This document shows positions 1-9,323 of a stretch of 64,000 bases of DNA, piece by piece. Source of the stretch: Pseudomonas sp. TH15. Lineage in GTDB: Bacteria > Pseudomonadota > Gammaproteobacteria > Pseudomonadales > Pseudomonadaceae. Within the stretch, counting starts at the first letter, position 1. Each line of letters starts with the position of its first letter. The stretch lies in the NCBI RefSeq assembly GCF_016651105.1, contig NZ_JAEKEL010000001.1, positions 5,136,001 through 5,200,000 of the forward strand, given 5' to 3'. The translations under genes were made by a program, and so were the position numbers. The notes below the pieces were generated by a model that was not told the DNA's origin, did no database searches, and saw only the letters and a list, made by a program, of their open reading frames with translations.

Positions 1-33
1 TGCGCGTCTCTCTCATTCAGCAAGGAACGCCAC

Positions 34-1305
34 ATGACGCAGAACGATCCGGGTAACGATTACCCCCTCAGCGAAGTCCCGATGCACGCCCGCAAAGGCT
101 TCGCCTCCACGGCGATGGTGTTGCTGGGTTTCACCTTTTTCACCGCGACCATGTTTGCCGGCGGCAAGCTCGGCGTGGCGTTCAGTTTCGGCGAGATGAT
201 GGCGGTGATTGTCGTCGGCAATCTGTTGCTGGGGATCTACGCCGCCGGCCTCGGCTACATCGCCTTCAAGAGCGGCCTCAACTCGGCACTGATGGGGCGT
301 TTCTGCTTCGGCGAAGTCGGCAGCAAGCTCAGCGACCTGATTCTCGGGTTCACCCAGATCGGCTGGTACGCCTGGGGTACGGCCACTGCCGCGGTGGTGC
401 TGGGCAAATATTTCGAACTGGACCAAGGCACGGTGCTCGGGCTGATGGTGCTGTTCGGCTTGCTGTTCTGCGCCACGGCCTATGTCGGTTATCGCGGGCT
501 GGAGATTCTGTCGTATATCGCGGTGCCGGCGATGATGTTGCTGCTGATGCTTTCAATGTGGGTCGCCACGCTGAAGGTCGGTGGGCTAGACGGTTTACTC
601 GCCGTGGTGCCGACCGAAACGCTGGACTGGTCGACGGCCATTACGCTGGTGTTCGGCACCTTTGTCAGTGGCGCCACCCAAGCGACGAACTGGACGCGGT
701 TCTCGCGCTCAGCCCGGGTCGCGGTGCTGGCAAGCCTGATCGGTTTCTTCGTTGGCAACGGCTTGATGGTGCTGATCGGCGCCTACGGGGCGATCGTCTA
801 TCAGCAACCGGACGTGGTCGAAGTGCTGTTGCTGCAAGGTTTCGCCATGGCGGCGATGGCGATGTTGCTGCTCAATATCTGGAGCACCCAGGACAACACC
901 ATCTACAACTTCGCCGTCGCCGGGTGCAATTTGCTGCGCACCGGTCGGCGCAAAACCGTAACCCTGGCCGGCGCGGTGATCGGCACGCTGCTCGCGCTGC
1001 TGGGCATGTACGACATGCTGGTGCCTTACCTGATTCTGCTGGGCACCGTGATTCCACCGATTGGCGGGGTGATCATGGCGGACTTTTTCTTCCGTTATCG
1101 CGGCCAGTATCCACGGCTGGCCGACGCCCGGCTGCCGGCGTTCAACTGGCCCGGACTGAGCGCTTATGCGGTCGGGACGGTGGCCGCGTTCAGCTCGCCG
1201 TGGGTCGCACCGCTGGTAGGCATTGCCGCTGGCGCGCTAACGTATGTGATATTGACCGGCGTGCTGGGCGCTCGCAGCGCAGCCGCGCCACTACAAGACC
1301 TATAA
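34..1305 (+). CDS. codB: Cytosine permease (NCS1 family)
   Basis: Inner-membrane nucleobase:cation symporter that brings cytosine into the cell for CodA. The 423-residue product has the length and about 12 hydrophobic segments of the NCS1 family. The soluble N-terminal tail (PLSEVPMHARKGF) and the early segment ending in MFAGGKLGVAF match CodB-type permeases. An AAGGAA ribosome site lies 8 bases before the ATG. The stop is 15 bases before codA, so the two are co-transcribed. Only 33 bases precede the start, so the promoter and any regulator lie outside the window. Assignment to cytosine rather than another base rests on the codA partner. Confidence 0.92.
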   Translation: MTQNDPGNDYPLSEVPMHARKGFASTAMVLLGFTFFTATMFAGGKLGVAFSFGEMMAVIVVGNLLLGIYAAGLGYIAFKSGLNSALMGRFCFGEVGSKLSDLILGFTQIGWYAWGTATAAVVLGKYFELDQGTVLGLMVLFGLLFCATAYVGYRGLEILSYIAVPAMMLLLMLSMWVATLKVGGLDGLLAVVPTETLDWSTAITLVFGTFVSGATQATNWTRFSRSARVAVLASLIGFFVGNGLMVLIGAYGAIVYQQPDVVEVLLLQGFAMAAMAMLLLNIWSTQDNTIYNFAVAGCNLLRTGRRKTVTLAGAVIGTLLALLGMYDMLVPYLILLGTVIPPIGGVIMADFFFRYRGQYPRLADARLPAFNWPGLSAYAVGTVAAFSSPWVAPLVGIAAGALTYVILTGVLGARSAAAPLQDL

Positions 1306-1320
1306 AAAAGGATTTGCCTG

Positions 1321-2556
1321 ATGCACATCATCAACGCTCGCTTGCGCAACCAGGAAGGTTTGCACGAATTGCACCTGGAGAACGGGCTGATTCACAACAT
1401 CGCCCGCCAGACCGAAGCCCCGACCCTGGGGCCCGGCGACCTCGACGCCGGTGGCAACCTGGTGGTGCCGCCCTTCGTCGAGCCACACATTCACCTCGAC
1501 GCGACCCTAACCGCCGGCGAGCCGCGCTGGAACATGAGCGGCACGCTGTTCGAAGGCATCGAGTGCTGGGGCGAGCGCAAAGCCACCATCACCCTGGAAG
1601 ACACCAAGACCCGCGCCAAGAAAACCATCCAGACCCTGGCCGCCCACGGCATCCAGCATGTGCGCACCCACGTCGATGTCACCGACCCGACCTTGACCGC
1701 GCTCAAGGCGATGCTCGAAGTGCGTGAGGAAAGCCGTCACCTGATCGACCTGCAAATCGTTGCGTTCCCCCAGGAAGGCATCGAGTCGTACCGCAACGGC
1801 CGGGAGCTGATGGAAGAAGCCATCCGCATGGGCGCCGATGTGGTCGGCGGCATTCCGCATTTCGAGTACACCCGGGACCAGGGCGTCAGTTCGGTGAAGT
1901 TTCTGATGGACCTGGCCGAGCGCACCGGTTGCCTGGTGGACGTGCATTGCGATGAAACCGACGACCCGCACTCACGCTTCCTCGAAGTGCTGGCCGAAGA
2001 AGCCCGCAGTCGCGACATGGGTTCGCGGGTTACCGCCAGCCACACCACGGCGATGGGCTCTTACGACAACGCTTACTGCGCCAAGCTGTTCCGCTTGCTC
2101 GGCCACTCGGGGATCAGTTTCGTGTCGTGCCCCACTGAAAGCATTCACCTGCAAGGACGCTTCGACAACTTCCCGAAACGCCGTGGTGTGACCCGAGTGA
2201 ATGAGTTGCTCGAAGCGGGGATGAACGTGTGTTTCGGTCAGGATTCGATCGTTGACCCGTGGTATCCGCTGGGCAATGGCAACATCCTGCGGGTGCTCGA
2301 AGCGGGACTGCACATTTGCCATATGCTCGGTTATCGCAATCTGCAAAGTGCGCTGGACCTGGTGACTGATAACAGTGCCAAGGCCATGGCCCTGGGCGAT
2401 CGTTATGGACTGGAGGCTGGGCGGCCGGCGAATTTGTTGATTCTGTCGGCGGACAGTGATTACGAGGTTATTCGTAGCCAGGGCTTGCCGCTGTATTCGA
2501 TTCGCGGGGGTGAGGTGTTGATGAAGCGGCAGATGCCGGTGGTGCAGTTCGTTTGA
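1321..2556 (+). CDS. codA: Cytosine deaminase
   Basis: Cytoplasmic metal-dependent amidohydrolase converting cytosine to uracil and ammonia for pyrimidine salvage. The 411-residue protein shows the family landmarks: HIHLD metal ligands at residues 56-60, HCDETDD and SHTTAMGSYDNAY in the middle, and FGQDSIVDPWYPLGNGN carrying the catalytic aspartate. AAAAAGGA lies just upstream of the ATG. It directly follows codB and forms the usual two-gene salvage operon. There is no frameshift or missing ligand. A 183-base gap with no further gene follows. Confidence 0.95.
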   Translation: MHIINARLRNQEGLHELHLENGLIHNIARQTEAPTLGPGDLDAGGNLVVPPFVEPHIHLDATLTAGEPRWNMSGTLFEGIECWGERKATITLEDTKTRAKKTIQTLAAHGIQHVRTHVDVTDPTLTALKAMLEVREESRHLIDLQIVAFPQEGIESYRNGRELMEEAIRMGADVVGGIPHFEYTRDQGVSSVKFLMDLAERTGCLVDVHCDETDDPHSRFLEVLAEEARSRDMGSRVTASHTTAMGSYDNAYCAKLFRLLGHSGISFVSCPTESIHLQGRFDNFPKRRGVTRVNELLEAGMNVCFGQDSIVDPWYPLGNGNILRVLEAGLHICHMLGYRNLQSALDLVTDNSAKAMALGDRYGLEAGRPANLLILSADSDYEVIRSQGLPLYSIRGGEVLMKRQMPVVQFV

Positions 2557-2658
2557 AGCAAGCAAGTCGCCGTCGCGTAACGTCGACTGAATCAACAGCA
2601 TTCAAGCGTATTACGGGTATGGTTGGCGCGAATCTTATCGCCAAATAGTCGAGCAACC

Positions 2659-2674
2659 CTGTCAGATCTGACAG
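2659..2674. promoter_or_regulatory. Perfect 16-bp palindrome upstream of the amylase
   Basis: CTGTCAGATCTGACAG is a perfect inverted repeat 66 bases before the amylase ATG, inside the 183-base gap after codA. A second repeat, GGATC-GATA-GATCC (2713-2726), sits just before the ribosome site. Either could be an operator for a local regulator. The binding protein is unknown. Confidence 0.45.
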
Positions 2675-2739
2675 GCGACATGCTGCGCGTACAGATACAC
2701 AGTGTCCTCTTGGGATCGATAGATCCGGAGAGGACGACC

Positions 2740-4314
2740 ATGAACGTGATTTCATTGCTCAAGCAGCTTTTCCTTTGCCTGACCTTCACCGTGACGTTTT
2801 GCGCAAACGCTGCCGTGCGCAATGGCAGCGGCGAAGAGATCATGTTGCAAGGGTTCCACTGGAACTCCAGTCGCAATCCAATACTGTGGGATTCGGTACT
2901 TCTGCAAAAGGCTGAAACGATCGGCAGCGACGGGTTCACGCTCATCTGGTTGCCACCGGCCTGGACCGACACCTCCAGTTGGAGCAGCGCGCAGAGCAGC
3001 GGCGGTGGTGAAGGCTACTTCTGGAGCAGCTTCGACAAAAACAACCGTTATGGCAGCGATCAGCAACTGAAACAGGCGGCAACAGCACTCAACGCCGCCG
3101 GGGTCAAAGTCGTGTACGACGTGGTCCCTAACCACATGAATGATGGCAAGGCGAGCGCTTCGCTTTTCCCGAGAGGGAGCGAGGAATGGCGCCATGACTG
3201 CCTTCAATGTGATGAGGGCGATGCGTTCATGGACGGTGCGGCAGATCTGAATACCGCGAATCCCACTGTATTCAATGCGTTCAAACAGGAATTTATCAAT
3301 CTGCGCGATAACTATGGCGCCCATGGGCTGCGCTTTGACTTCGTTCGGGGTTACGCGCCAGAGACGGTAGACCGTTGGATGAACGCGTTTGGCAACCAGC
3401 AATTTTGCGTCGGGGAAAACTGGAAAGGCCCCGCCGAATATCCTCAGGGTGATTGGCGACACAGCGCCAGTTGGCAGGACGTTCTCAAGGACTGGTCTGA
3501 TCGCTCGCATTGCGCAGTGTTCGATTTTGCCCTGAAGGAACGCATGCAAAATGGATCACTCGCCGAATGGCGCGAAGGCTTGAACGGCAATCCGAATCCT
3601 GCCTGGCGCGAGATCGCGGTAACGTTCGTCGACAATCATGACACCGGCTATTCGCCCGGCATCAACGGTGGCCAACATCATTGGGCTCTACCCGATGCGC
3701 AAGTCAATCTGGCTTACGCGTTTATCCTCAGCAGTCCAGGAACACCGACGGTGTACTGGCCGCACATGTACGATTGGCAGCGCGATCAGCTCATCCGCCA
3801 ATTGATCAAACTGCGCAAGAGTGCCGGCATCAGGGCGGACTCCCCGATCCTCTTCAATCGTCAATATTCGGGGCTGGTGGCTACGACCTCAGGCACGCGT
3901 GGATCATTGGTGATCGCGCTCAAATCCGACCTGCAAAAATTGCCCGAGGGCATGGGCGCCCCGGTGCTGAACTGGGACAACGGAGACATCCGGATCTGGA
4001 GCACGCCTGCGCAGTCGGCGGCGGCGGCGGCGGTCAAGGTCAGCATCCGTTGCGACAACGCCAAACCGCAAGCGGGCGAAGGGGTCTATGCCGTCGGCTC
4101 GTCATTGGAGTTTGGCGCGTGGGACCCGCAGCACGGGATTGCGCTGAACTCCGTCGGCAACGGCTGGAGCACGAGCATCGAAGTCCCCGCACGGCAGCAG
4201 CTCGAATGGAAGTGCATAGTACGCGGACAGAACGCTTCGCCGATCTACTGGCAATCGGGACCGAACAACACATTCACCAGCGGAGTGGCGAGTGACACAG
4301 TCGGGCGGTTTTGA
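2740..4314 (+). CDS. Secreted maltotetraose-forming alpha-amylase with CBM20
   Basis: Extracellular GH13 amylase that probably releases maltotetraose from starch (glucan 1,4-alpha-maltotetraohydrolase type). The ATG at 2740 was chosen because GGAGAGG precedes it and it begins a signal peptide (residues 1-24, ending CANAA). The reading frame itself is open from 2623. The GH13 catalytic residues are visible: Asp200 in GLRFDFVRGY, Glu226 in CVGENWKGP and Asp301 in VDNHDTGYSPG. Long stretches (SGGGEGYFW, VVYDVVPNHMN, NGGQHHWAL) resemble remembered G4-amylases of P. stutzeri and P. saccharophila. The C-terminal ~95 residues (VKVSIRCDN, YAVGSSLEFGAWDP) form a CBM20 starch-binding domain. It is a single gene, convergent with the next one at 10 bases distance. 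Confidence 0.93.
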   Translation: MNVISLLKQLFLCLTFTVTFCANAAVRNGSGEEIMLQGFHWNSSRNPILWDSVLLQKAETIGSDGFTLIWLPPAWTDTSSWSSAQSSGGGEGYFWSSFDKNNRYGSDQQLKQAATALNAAGVKVVYDVVPNHMNDGKASASLFPRGSEEWRHDCLQCDEGDAFMDGAADLNTANPTVFNAFKQEFINLRDNYGAHGLRFDFVRGYAPETVDRWMNAFGNQQFCVGENWKGPAEYPQGDWRHSASWQDVLKDWSDRSHCAVFDFALKERMQNGSLAEWREGLNGNPNPAWREIAVTFVDNHDTGYSPGINGGQHHWALPDAQVNLAYAFILSSPGTPTVYWPHMYDWQRDQLIRQLIKLRKSAGIRADSPILFNRQYSGLVATTSGTRGSLVIALKSDLQKLPEGMGAPVLNWDNGDIRIWSTPAQSAAAAAVKVSIRCDNAKPQAGEGVYAVGSSLEFGAWDPQHGIALNSVGNGWSTSIEVPARQQLEWKCIVRGQNASPIYWQSGPNNTFTSGVASDTVGRF

Positions 4315-4324
4315 TCGAGATTTA

Positions 4325-5314
4325 TCAGCGGTTCGTTATCCGTCGCGCCGTACCGAACAGTTGCACGCCATTCAACTCGCCCGCTTGCGCCAATAGAAGG
4401 ACAGGCGCAGTGCCGCCGGGCATCACCACGTGAACTTTTCCGCCAGTGATCCAGCCAACACGCCAGGCCGCGCACGCCACGGCACTGGCACTGGTGCCGG
4501 AAGATGCCGTCGGCCCTTCGCCGCGCTCGAACACTCGGGCGTGAATGCGATCGACAGACTCCAGCGCCGCCCACTGCAGATTGACCCCGGCCGGGCACGG
4601 CTGACCGGCCCCGCTCGGAGTGGCATAAGCGATACGGGTCAGGTTTTGCGCCAATGGCGATTCGCGCATTTGCTGATTGCTCGGGAGCGCGGCGACGTCC
4701 GTCAGCAGGGTCACGCAGTGTGGGTTACCGATGCGTACGAATTGGCTGTGCGTCCAGTGACGATCGAGTTGCGCCAAGGGCTGGACATGGCTCACGTCCC
4801 GACCGTTGAACTGAAGGCTTTCAACAGCCCGCGCGCCCACCGAATCCGGTCCGAATAGCGGTTGACCCAGGTCAAGCCAGAAACCTTGAATACCGTCGAC
4901 TTCAGCCGGTTTCACCGAAGTTTCCACCATTGCGCCCTTGTCGTGATGCACGCGCAGCAATGCGCCCGCCTCCGGCATCAATTCCTGCTCGGTCAGCGCC
5001 TGAGAAAATATCGTCAGACCGTTGCCACTGCGTTCCGCGAGCGTACCGTCGGTGTTGACGATCAGCACATCGAACGGCGGCGAGGTCTGGAACGGGCCGA
5101 TCAGCAGGCCGTCGCTGCGGTGGGATTTGCTGTTGGGTGGCCGCTCGCCTGCGGGCCAGTCACAGCACAGTTTGATTGCCGCGTGGCTCCACGTCGGGCG
5201 CGACGATGCGCATGCGCACGCGCTGGCAGGTAAATCAACGCCCGCTTCGCGCAGTGCCTCCGGCGAAACCACACCATAAATATTGCCCCGCGCATCATAA
5301 AACTGCGTCATCAC
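4325..5314 (-). CDS. DapF-fold epimerase/racemase homologue lacking both catalytic cysteines
   Basis: 329-residue protein with the two-lobed diaminopimelate epimerase pattern: VNTDGTLAERSGNG (residues 87-99), RIGNPHCV (194-201) and ERGEGPTASSGTSASA (263-278). In true DapF the two active-site cysteines lie in CGNG and ACGTGA. Here both are serine (Ser96 and Ser272) while the surrounding loops are kept. It is therefore unlikely to be the housekeeping DapF. It may be a racemase-like or isomerase-like paralogue of another chemistry, or inactive. It is transcribed alone, divergent from the MFS gene and convergent with the amylase. The substrate cannot be read from context. Confidence 0.75.
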   Translation of the reverse strand: MMTQFYDARGNIYGVVSPEALREAGVDLPASACACASSRPTWSHAAIKLCCDWPAGERPPNSKSHRSDGLLIGPFQTSPPFDVLIVNTDGTLAERSGNGLTIFSQALTEQELMPEAGALLRVHHDKGAMVETSVKPAEVDGIQGFWLDLGQPLFGPDSVGARAVESLQFNGRDVSHVQPLAQLDRHWTHSQFVRIGNPHCVTLLTDVAALPSNQQMRESPLAQNLTRIAYATPSGAGQPCPAGVNLQWAALESVDRIHARVFERGEGPTASSGTSASAVACAAWRVGWITGGKVHVVMPGGTAPVLLLAQAGELNGVQLFGTARRITNR

Positions 5315-5362
5315 TTTTAATCCCTGCTAACGAAGAATTCCACTGTAAACCGCAATCCCCTC

Positions 5363-5449
5363 TAGGAGCTGCGGCACGCTGCGATCTTTTGATTCGGATC
5401 TTGATAAAAAACACAGATCAAAAGATCGCAGCGTGCCGCAGCGCCTACA
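5363..5449. repeat. REP doublet (TAGGAGCTGC... family)
   Basis: Two inverted copies of a TAGGAGCTGCGGCACGCTGCGATCTTTTGA-like element meet around a short AT-rich spacer, forming a long hairpin in the divergent space between the DapF-like gene and the MFS gene. Related elements lie at 10357, 38509 and 51021. Confidence 0.85.
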
Positions 5450-5564
5450 GGGATACGGGGAAGAAGGTAGGATGTCGGCTGCACGTTCTCGAATAAACGG
5501 TCATCGAACCTCGACGCCGTATCACTGTCCCTTGGGTACGCGACGTTTTTTGCCAAGGATCGAT

Positions 5565-6716
5565 ATGACCAACCTCAACGCCCAATTCTCATTTGTTCCC
5601 GGACGCCTGGAACAGATGTCCACCCGTGTCGCTTTTTTCATCGCCGGTCTCGGCATCGCTGCGTGGGCGCCGCTGGTGCCTTACGCCAAGGCTCGTGCCG
5701 GGATGGATGAAGGGACGCTCGGTTTGCTGCTGTTGTGCCTGGGGGTAGGGTCGATCCTGGCGATGCCGATAGCGGGGATGCTGGCCACGCGTTTCGGCTG
5801 CCGCCGCGTGGTAAGCGCCGGGGTGTTGCTGATCTGCGCGGCGCTGCCGCTGTTGGCGACGGTGTCGTCGATTCCGGCGTTGATTGCCACGCTGTTCATG
5901 TTTGGCGCGGGGTTGGGCACGGTGGACTCGACGGTGAACCTGCAAGCGGTGATCGTCGAGCGGGCCAGCGGCAAGAACATGATGTCGGGTTTCCATGGCC
6001 TGTTCAGCCTGGGTGGGATTGTCGGGGCGGCGGGCGTCAGCGCCCTGCTTGGCCTCGGGATTTCGCCATTGGGCGCGACGCTGGTGGTGATCGCGGTGCT
6101 GATCGCGGCGTTGCTTAAAGCCGCGCCGCATCTGCTGCCTTACGGCAGTGAAAGCTCCGGCCCGGCGTTTGCAGTGCCTCATGGCATCGTGCTGTTTATC
6201 GGCATGATGTGCTTCATCGTGTTCCTCACCGAAGGCGCGGTGCTCGACTGGAGCGCGGTCTTCCTGACCTCCGAGCGCGCAATCGACACGGCGTACGCCG
6301 GGCTGGGTTATGCGGCGTTTGCACTGACCATGACCGCCGGGCGGTTGACAGGGGATGCGATTGTCCGGCGTTTGGGCGCGACAAAAGTGATTGTGTTTGG
6401 TGGGCTGACGGCTGCGGTGGGCCTGTCGCTGGCGACATTCGCACCGACCTGGGAGGCGGCGCTGGTGGGTTATGCGCTGGTCGGCGCGGGTTGTTCGAAC
6501 ATTGTGCCGGTGCTGTACACCGCAGTGGGCAAACAGACCGTCATGCCGCAAAGCATTGCTGTGCCAGCCATCACCACCCTCGGTTATGCAGGGATACTCG
6601 CCGGCCCGGCAGTGATCGGGTTCGTCGCCCATGGCAGCAGTTTGAGCTTTGCCTTTGGGTTGATGGCTGTATTGCTGGTGGCGGTGGCCATTGGCGGAAA
6701 AGTGCTGAAGGTCTGA
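5565..6716 (+). CDS. MFS transporter
   Basis: Inner-membrane major facilitator, 383 residues with about 12 hydrophobic segments. The ATG at 5565 was preferred to the upstream in-frame codons at 5433. It has AAGGA 5 bases before it and gives a normal MFS N-terminus, whereas the upstream extension would be translated from REP DNA. The segment SGFHGLFSLGGIVGAAG is typical of the YbjJ-like subgroup, whose substrates are poorly known. No linked enzyme indicates its cargo. It is transcribed away from the DapF-like gene and ends at a REP hairpin. Confidence 0.85.
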   Translation: MTNLNAQFSFVPGRLEQMSTRVAFFIAGLGIAAWAPLVPYAKARAGMDEGTLGLLLLCLGVGSILAMPIAGMLATRFGCRRVVSAGVLLICAALPLLATVSSIPALIATLFMFGAGLGTVDSTVNLQAVIVERASGKNMMSGFHGLFSLGGIVGAAGVSALLGLGISPLGATLVVIAVLIAALLKAAPHLLPYGSESSGPAFAVPHGIVLFIGMMCFIVFLTEGAVLDWSAVFLTSERAIDTAYAGLGYAAFALTMTAGRLTGDAIVRRLGATKVIVFGGLTAAVGLSLATFAPTWEAALVGYALVGAGCSNIVPVLYTAVGKQTVMPQSIAVPAITTLGYAGILAGPAVIGFVAHGSSLSFAFGLMAVLLVAVAIGGKVLKV

Positions 6717-6722
6717 AAAGCA

Positions 6723-6784
6723 TCGCGAGCAGGCTCGCTCCCACAGGATCTCAGTGATCCATGTGGGAGCGAGCCTGCTCCCGA
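6723..6784. repeat. REP doublet between convergent genes
   Basis: TCGCGAGCAGGCTCGCTCCCACA and its inverted copy are separated by 16 bases, just after the MFS stop and before the fecA stop. The strong hairpin may serve as a bidirectional terminator. Confidence 0.85.
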
Positions 6785-6802
6785 AGAAGCTGATGCGGTC
6801 TA

Positions 6803-9235
6803 TCAGAAACCGACGCTGGCCTGCACAAAGAACGTGCGCGGCGCACCCACGTACATCCCCGAATTGTTATCGCTGGAACGCGTGAAGTACTGCTTGTCGA
6901 AGACATTCTTCACCCCCGCGCCCAGCTTCAGGTTCGACACCTGTGGCCCGAAGTCATAACCGCCACGTACGTTCCAGGTCACGTAACCCGGAATGTCGCC
7001 GTACTGCCCATCCGCCGTGCCTTCGGTGATGTAGTTGCCGTTGAAACTGCCATCGGCGTTTACCCCGGTGCCCGGCGAGCGCTGCTTGGACTGGGCGAAA
7101 CCGTCGATGTTGTAGGTCCAGCGATTCACGTCGTAACGCAAGCCAACCGTGGCCACCTGACGTGAATAGAATGGCAAATCACGGCCCTTGAAGCCCGGAA
7201 TCTCGCCTTCGTAAGTGGCACGGGTGTAGGTGAAACCGGCGTTGGCAGTCAGGCCGTCGAGCCGTGGGTCGAGCGCGGACAGGTCGTAATGCACCGACGC
7301 TTCAAGGCCTTGGTGCTTGGTCGCGCCAAGGTTGGTCCAGCCCACGTCGTTGCTGATGTATTGCAGTTCGTCATCGAAGTCGATGTAGAACAGCGTCACT
7401 TCCCCGCCCCACACGTCATCGTTGTAGCGCGTGCCGAGCTCGTAAGTCTTGGCCTTCTCCGGGTTCAGGCCGTTGGCCGTGCTGTCACCCGAACCGCCCT
7501 GGCCGAGCTGGAAATATTGCAGGCTGCCGAACGACGTCTCGTAGTTGGCAAACAGCTTCCAGGCGTCGGACAGGTGATACATCACGCTCAGCGCTGGCAG
7601 CGGTTCGTTGCTTTCGATGCTGCGGTTTTTCTCCGGAACGCGTTTGCCAGCGGTGTCGAGGACGGCGCGGTCGTGCCAGTCAGTGCTGATGTGTTCGAAG
7701 CGAACGCCCGGGGTCACGGTCCAGTTGCCGACGTCGATTTTGTTATCGATGTACACCGAGTTGGCTTCAGTGCCGCCGGTACGGTCCTGGAACACATGGC
7801 CGTCGGACGTCGGGGTGATCACCGGTTGGTTGTTCACCAGCGCCACGCGGCTCGACTGCTCGTGCATCGCTTCCTTGAGGTAGCGATAACCGACGCTGAC
7901 TTCCTGAGTGGTCGGGCCTACATCAAACACATGCGACACCCGCGGCTCGATGCCCAAGGTGTAGTAGGACCGCGGATAAGAGCTGAGGGTTTGCTGATCA
8001 CGAGCGGCGATGTTGCTGCCACGAAAGCTGTCGGTGTAGTAGGTCAGCACTTCAGCCTGAGTACGGTCGTCGATCTGCCGCGCCCACTTGAACGAGACAT
8101 CCTTGCGCCGCCCGGTGAAGTTGTCGTAGTCGCGCACGGACTGGAACGGGCTGGCGTCGTACTGCTTCTGCGTCAGGCCGCCGGGCATGTCGGCGCTGGC
8201 GTCGTAGTAGTGGAAATTCAGGCTGAAATCGTCAACATCGGTCGGCGCCCAGTGGGTCTTGAGGATCACGTCGTCGATGTCGTTGCCGTTGTTGCTTTCG
8301 CGGTAACCGTTGCCGTTCACCCCGGTGTACAACAGCGCGACGCCCATGCCGTTGTCCGCTGTACCACCGACAAACGCGGTGTCAACGTGCTTCCAGCCAC
8401 CGTGCTCGGAGGTTTCGAGGGTGGTGCCGATTTCACCGGTGGCTTTCTCCGGGATCGCGCGGGTGACAAAGTTGATTACGCCGCCGACGTTCTGCGGCCC
8501 GTAACGTACGGAACCAGCGCCGCGCACTACGTCGATGCTGTCGAGGTTGCCGGCGGAAATCGGTGCCATCGACAGTTGCGGCTGGCCATACGGGGCGAAC
8601 GCGGCCGGTACGCCATCGATCAACACCGTGGAGCGCGGCGACAAGCGCGAGGTCAGGCCACGCACGCCGACGTTCAGGGCGATATCGCTGCCGCCGGTGC
8701 CGTTGGCATCTTGCACTTGCACACCCGGCACGCGACGCAGCACGTCGCCGACATTCATGGCACCCTGCTCGACCATCGCTTCGCGGCGGATCACGGTCCG
8801 GGCGCCAGGGTGGTTCTGCACCACGGCGGCATCGGCGTCACCGAGCCAGTCGCCAACCACTTTGATGTCGGTCACGCCCAGTTCCAGCGGTCCGTTGGTG
8901 GCGGCAGTTGGCGCTGGTGTCAGGCTCACCGAGCCTTCATCAATCTGATATTCCAGACCGCTGCCTTGCAGCAATTGGCGCAGGGCCTGTTCCGGGGACA
9001 GGTTGCCGTCCACCGCCGGGGCCTGTTTGCCGGCGACCAGTGCCGGGCTGAAAAAAACCTGCAACGACGTTTGCTGGCCCAACTGGCTCAAGGCCTGACC
9101 CAGCGACTGCGCCTGAATATGGATGGCGTCGGCGGCGAACGCCTGAGGCAGCGCGGCACTGACGGCCAACGCGAGGGCGAGTCGCAGCCAAGTGGATTTT
9201 TTGTTGTTAGCGGTGGTTTTCTTCACGTCGAACAA
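6803..9235 (-). CDS. fecA: TonB-dependent ferric citrate-type receptor with N-terminal signalling domain
   Basis: Outer-membrane receptor of 810 residues. It has a signal peptide (about 1-34, ending PQAFAA), then an STN signalling domain (about 40-105, IHIQAQSLGQALSQLGQQ), then plug and 22-strand barrel ending in GAPRTFFVQASVGF. Many segments follow E. coli FecA as remembered: VVGDWLGDA, ARTVIRREAM, STVLIDGVPAAFAPYGQPQLS, VRYGPQNVGGVINFVTRAIPE, DMPGGLTQKQYDA. The likely ligand is ferric citrate or a related chelate, but this is inferred. It lies downstream of fecR and fecI in one direction, so ligand binding should be relayed through FecR to FecI. Confidence 0.9.
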   Translation of the reverse strand: MFDVKKTTANNKKSTWLRLALALAVSAALPQAFAADAIHIQAQSLGQALSQLGQQTSLQVFFSPALVAGKQAPAVDGNLSPEQALRQLLQGSGLEYQIDEGSVSLTPAPTAATNGPLELGVTDIKVVGDWLGDADAAVVQNHPGARTVIRREAMVEQGAMNVGDVLRRVPGVQVQDANGTGGSDIALNVGVRGLTSRLSPRSTVLIDGVPAAFAPYGQPQLSMAPISAGNLDSIDVVRGAGSVRYGPQNVGGVINFVTRAIPEKATGEIGTTLETSEHGGWKHVDTAFVGGTADNGMGVALLYTGVNGNGYRESNNGNDIDDVILKTHWAPTDVDDFSLNFHYYDASADMPGGLTQKQYDASPFQSVRDYDNFTGRRKDVSFKWARQIDDRTQAEVLTYYTDSFRGSNIAARDQQTLSSYPRSYYTLGIEPRVSHVFDVGPTTQEVSVGYRYLKEAMHEQSSRVALVNNQPVITPTSDGHVFQDRTGGTEANSVYIDNKIDVGNWTVTPGVRFEHISTDWHDRAVLDTAGKRVPEKNRSIESNEPLPALSVMYHLSDAWKLFANYETSFGSLQYFQLGQGGSGDSTANGLNPEKAKTYELGTRYNDDVWGGEVTLFYIDFDDELQYISNDVGWTNLGATKHQGLEASVHYDLSALDPRLDGLTANAGFTYTRATYEGEIPGFKGRDLPFYSRQVATVGLRYDVNRWTYNIDGFAQSKQRSPGTGVNADGSFNGNYITEGTADGQYGDIPGYVTWNVRGGYDFGPQVSNLKLGAGVKNVFDKQYFTRSSDNNSGMYVGAPRTFFVQASVGF

Positions 9236-9323
9236 TGTCCTGTGGATCGCAAGAGTATGCGTCTGTTAATGCAAACCAGTTGCAGTTGGACAAGAAGACG
9301 AAGAACTCGAAAAAAACCTGAAT

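Noticed and set aside
558-1727. 389-codon plus-strand frame overlapping codB and codA
   Set aside because: Out-of-frame shadow, Arg/Gly-rich, spanning two well identified genes.
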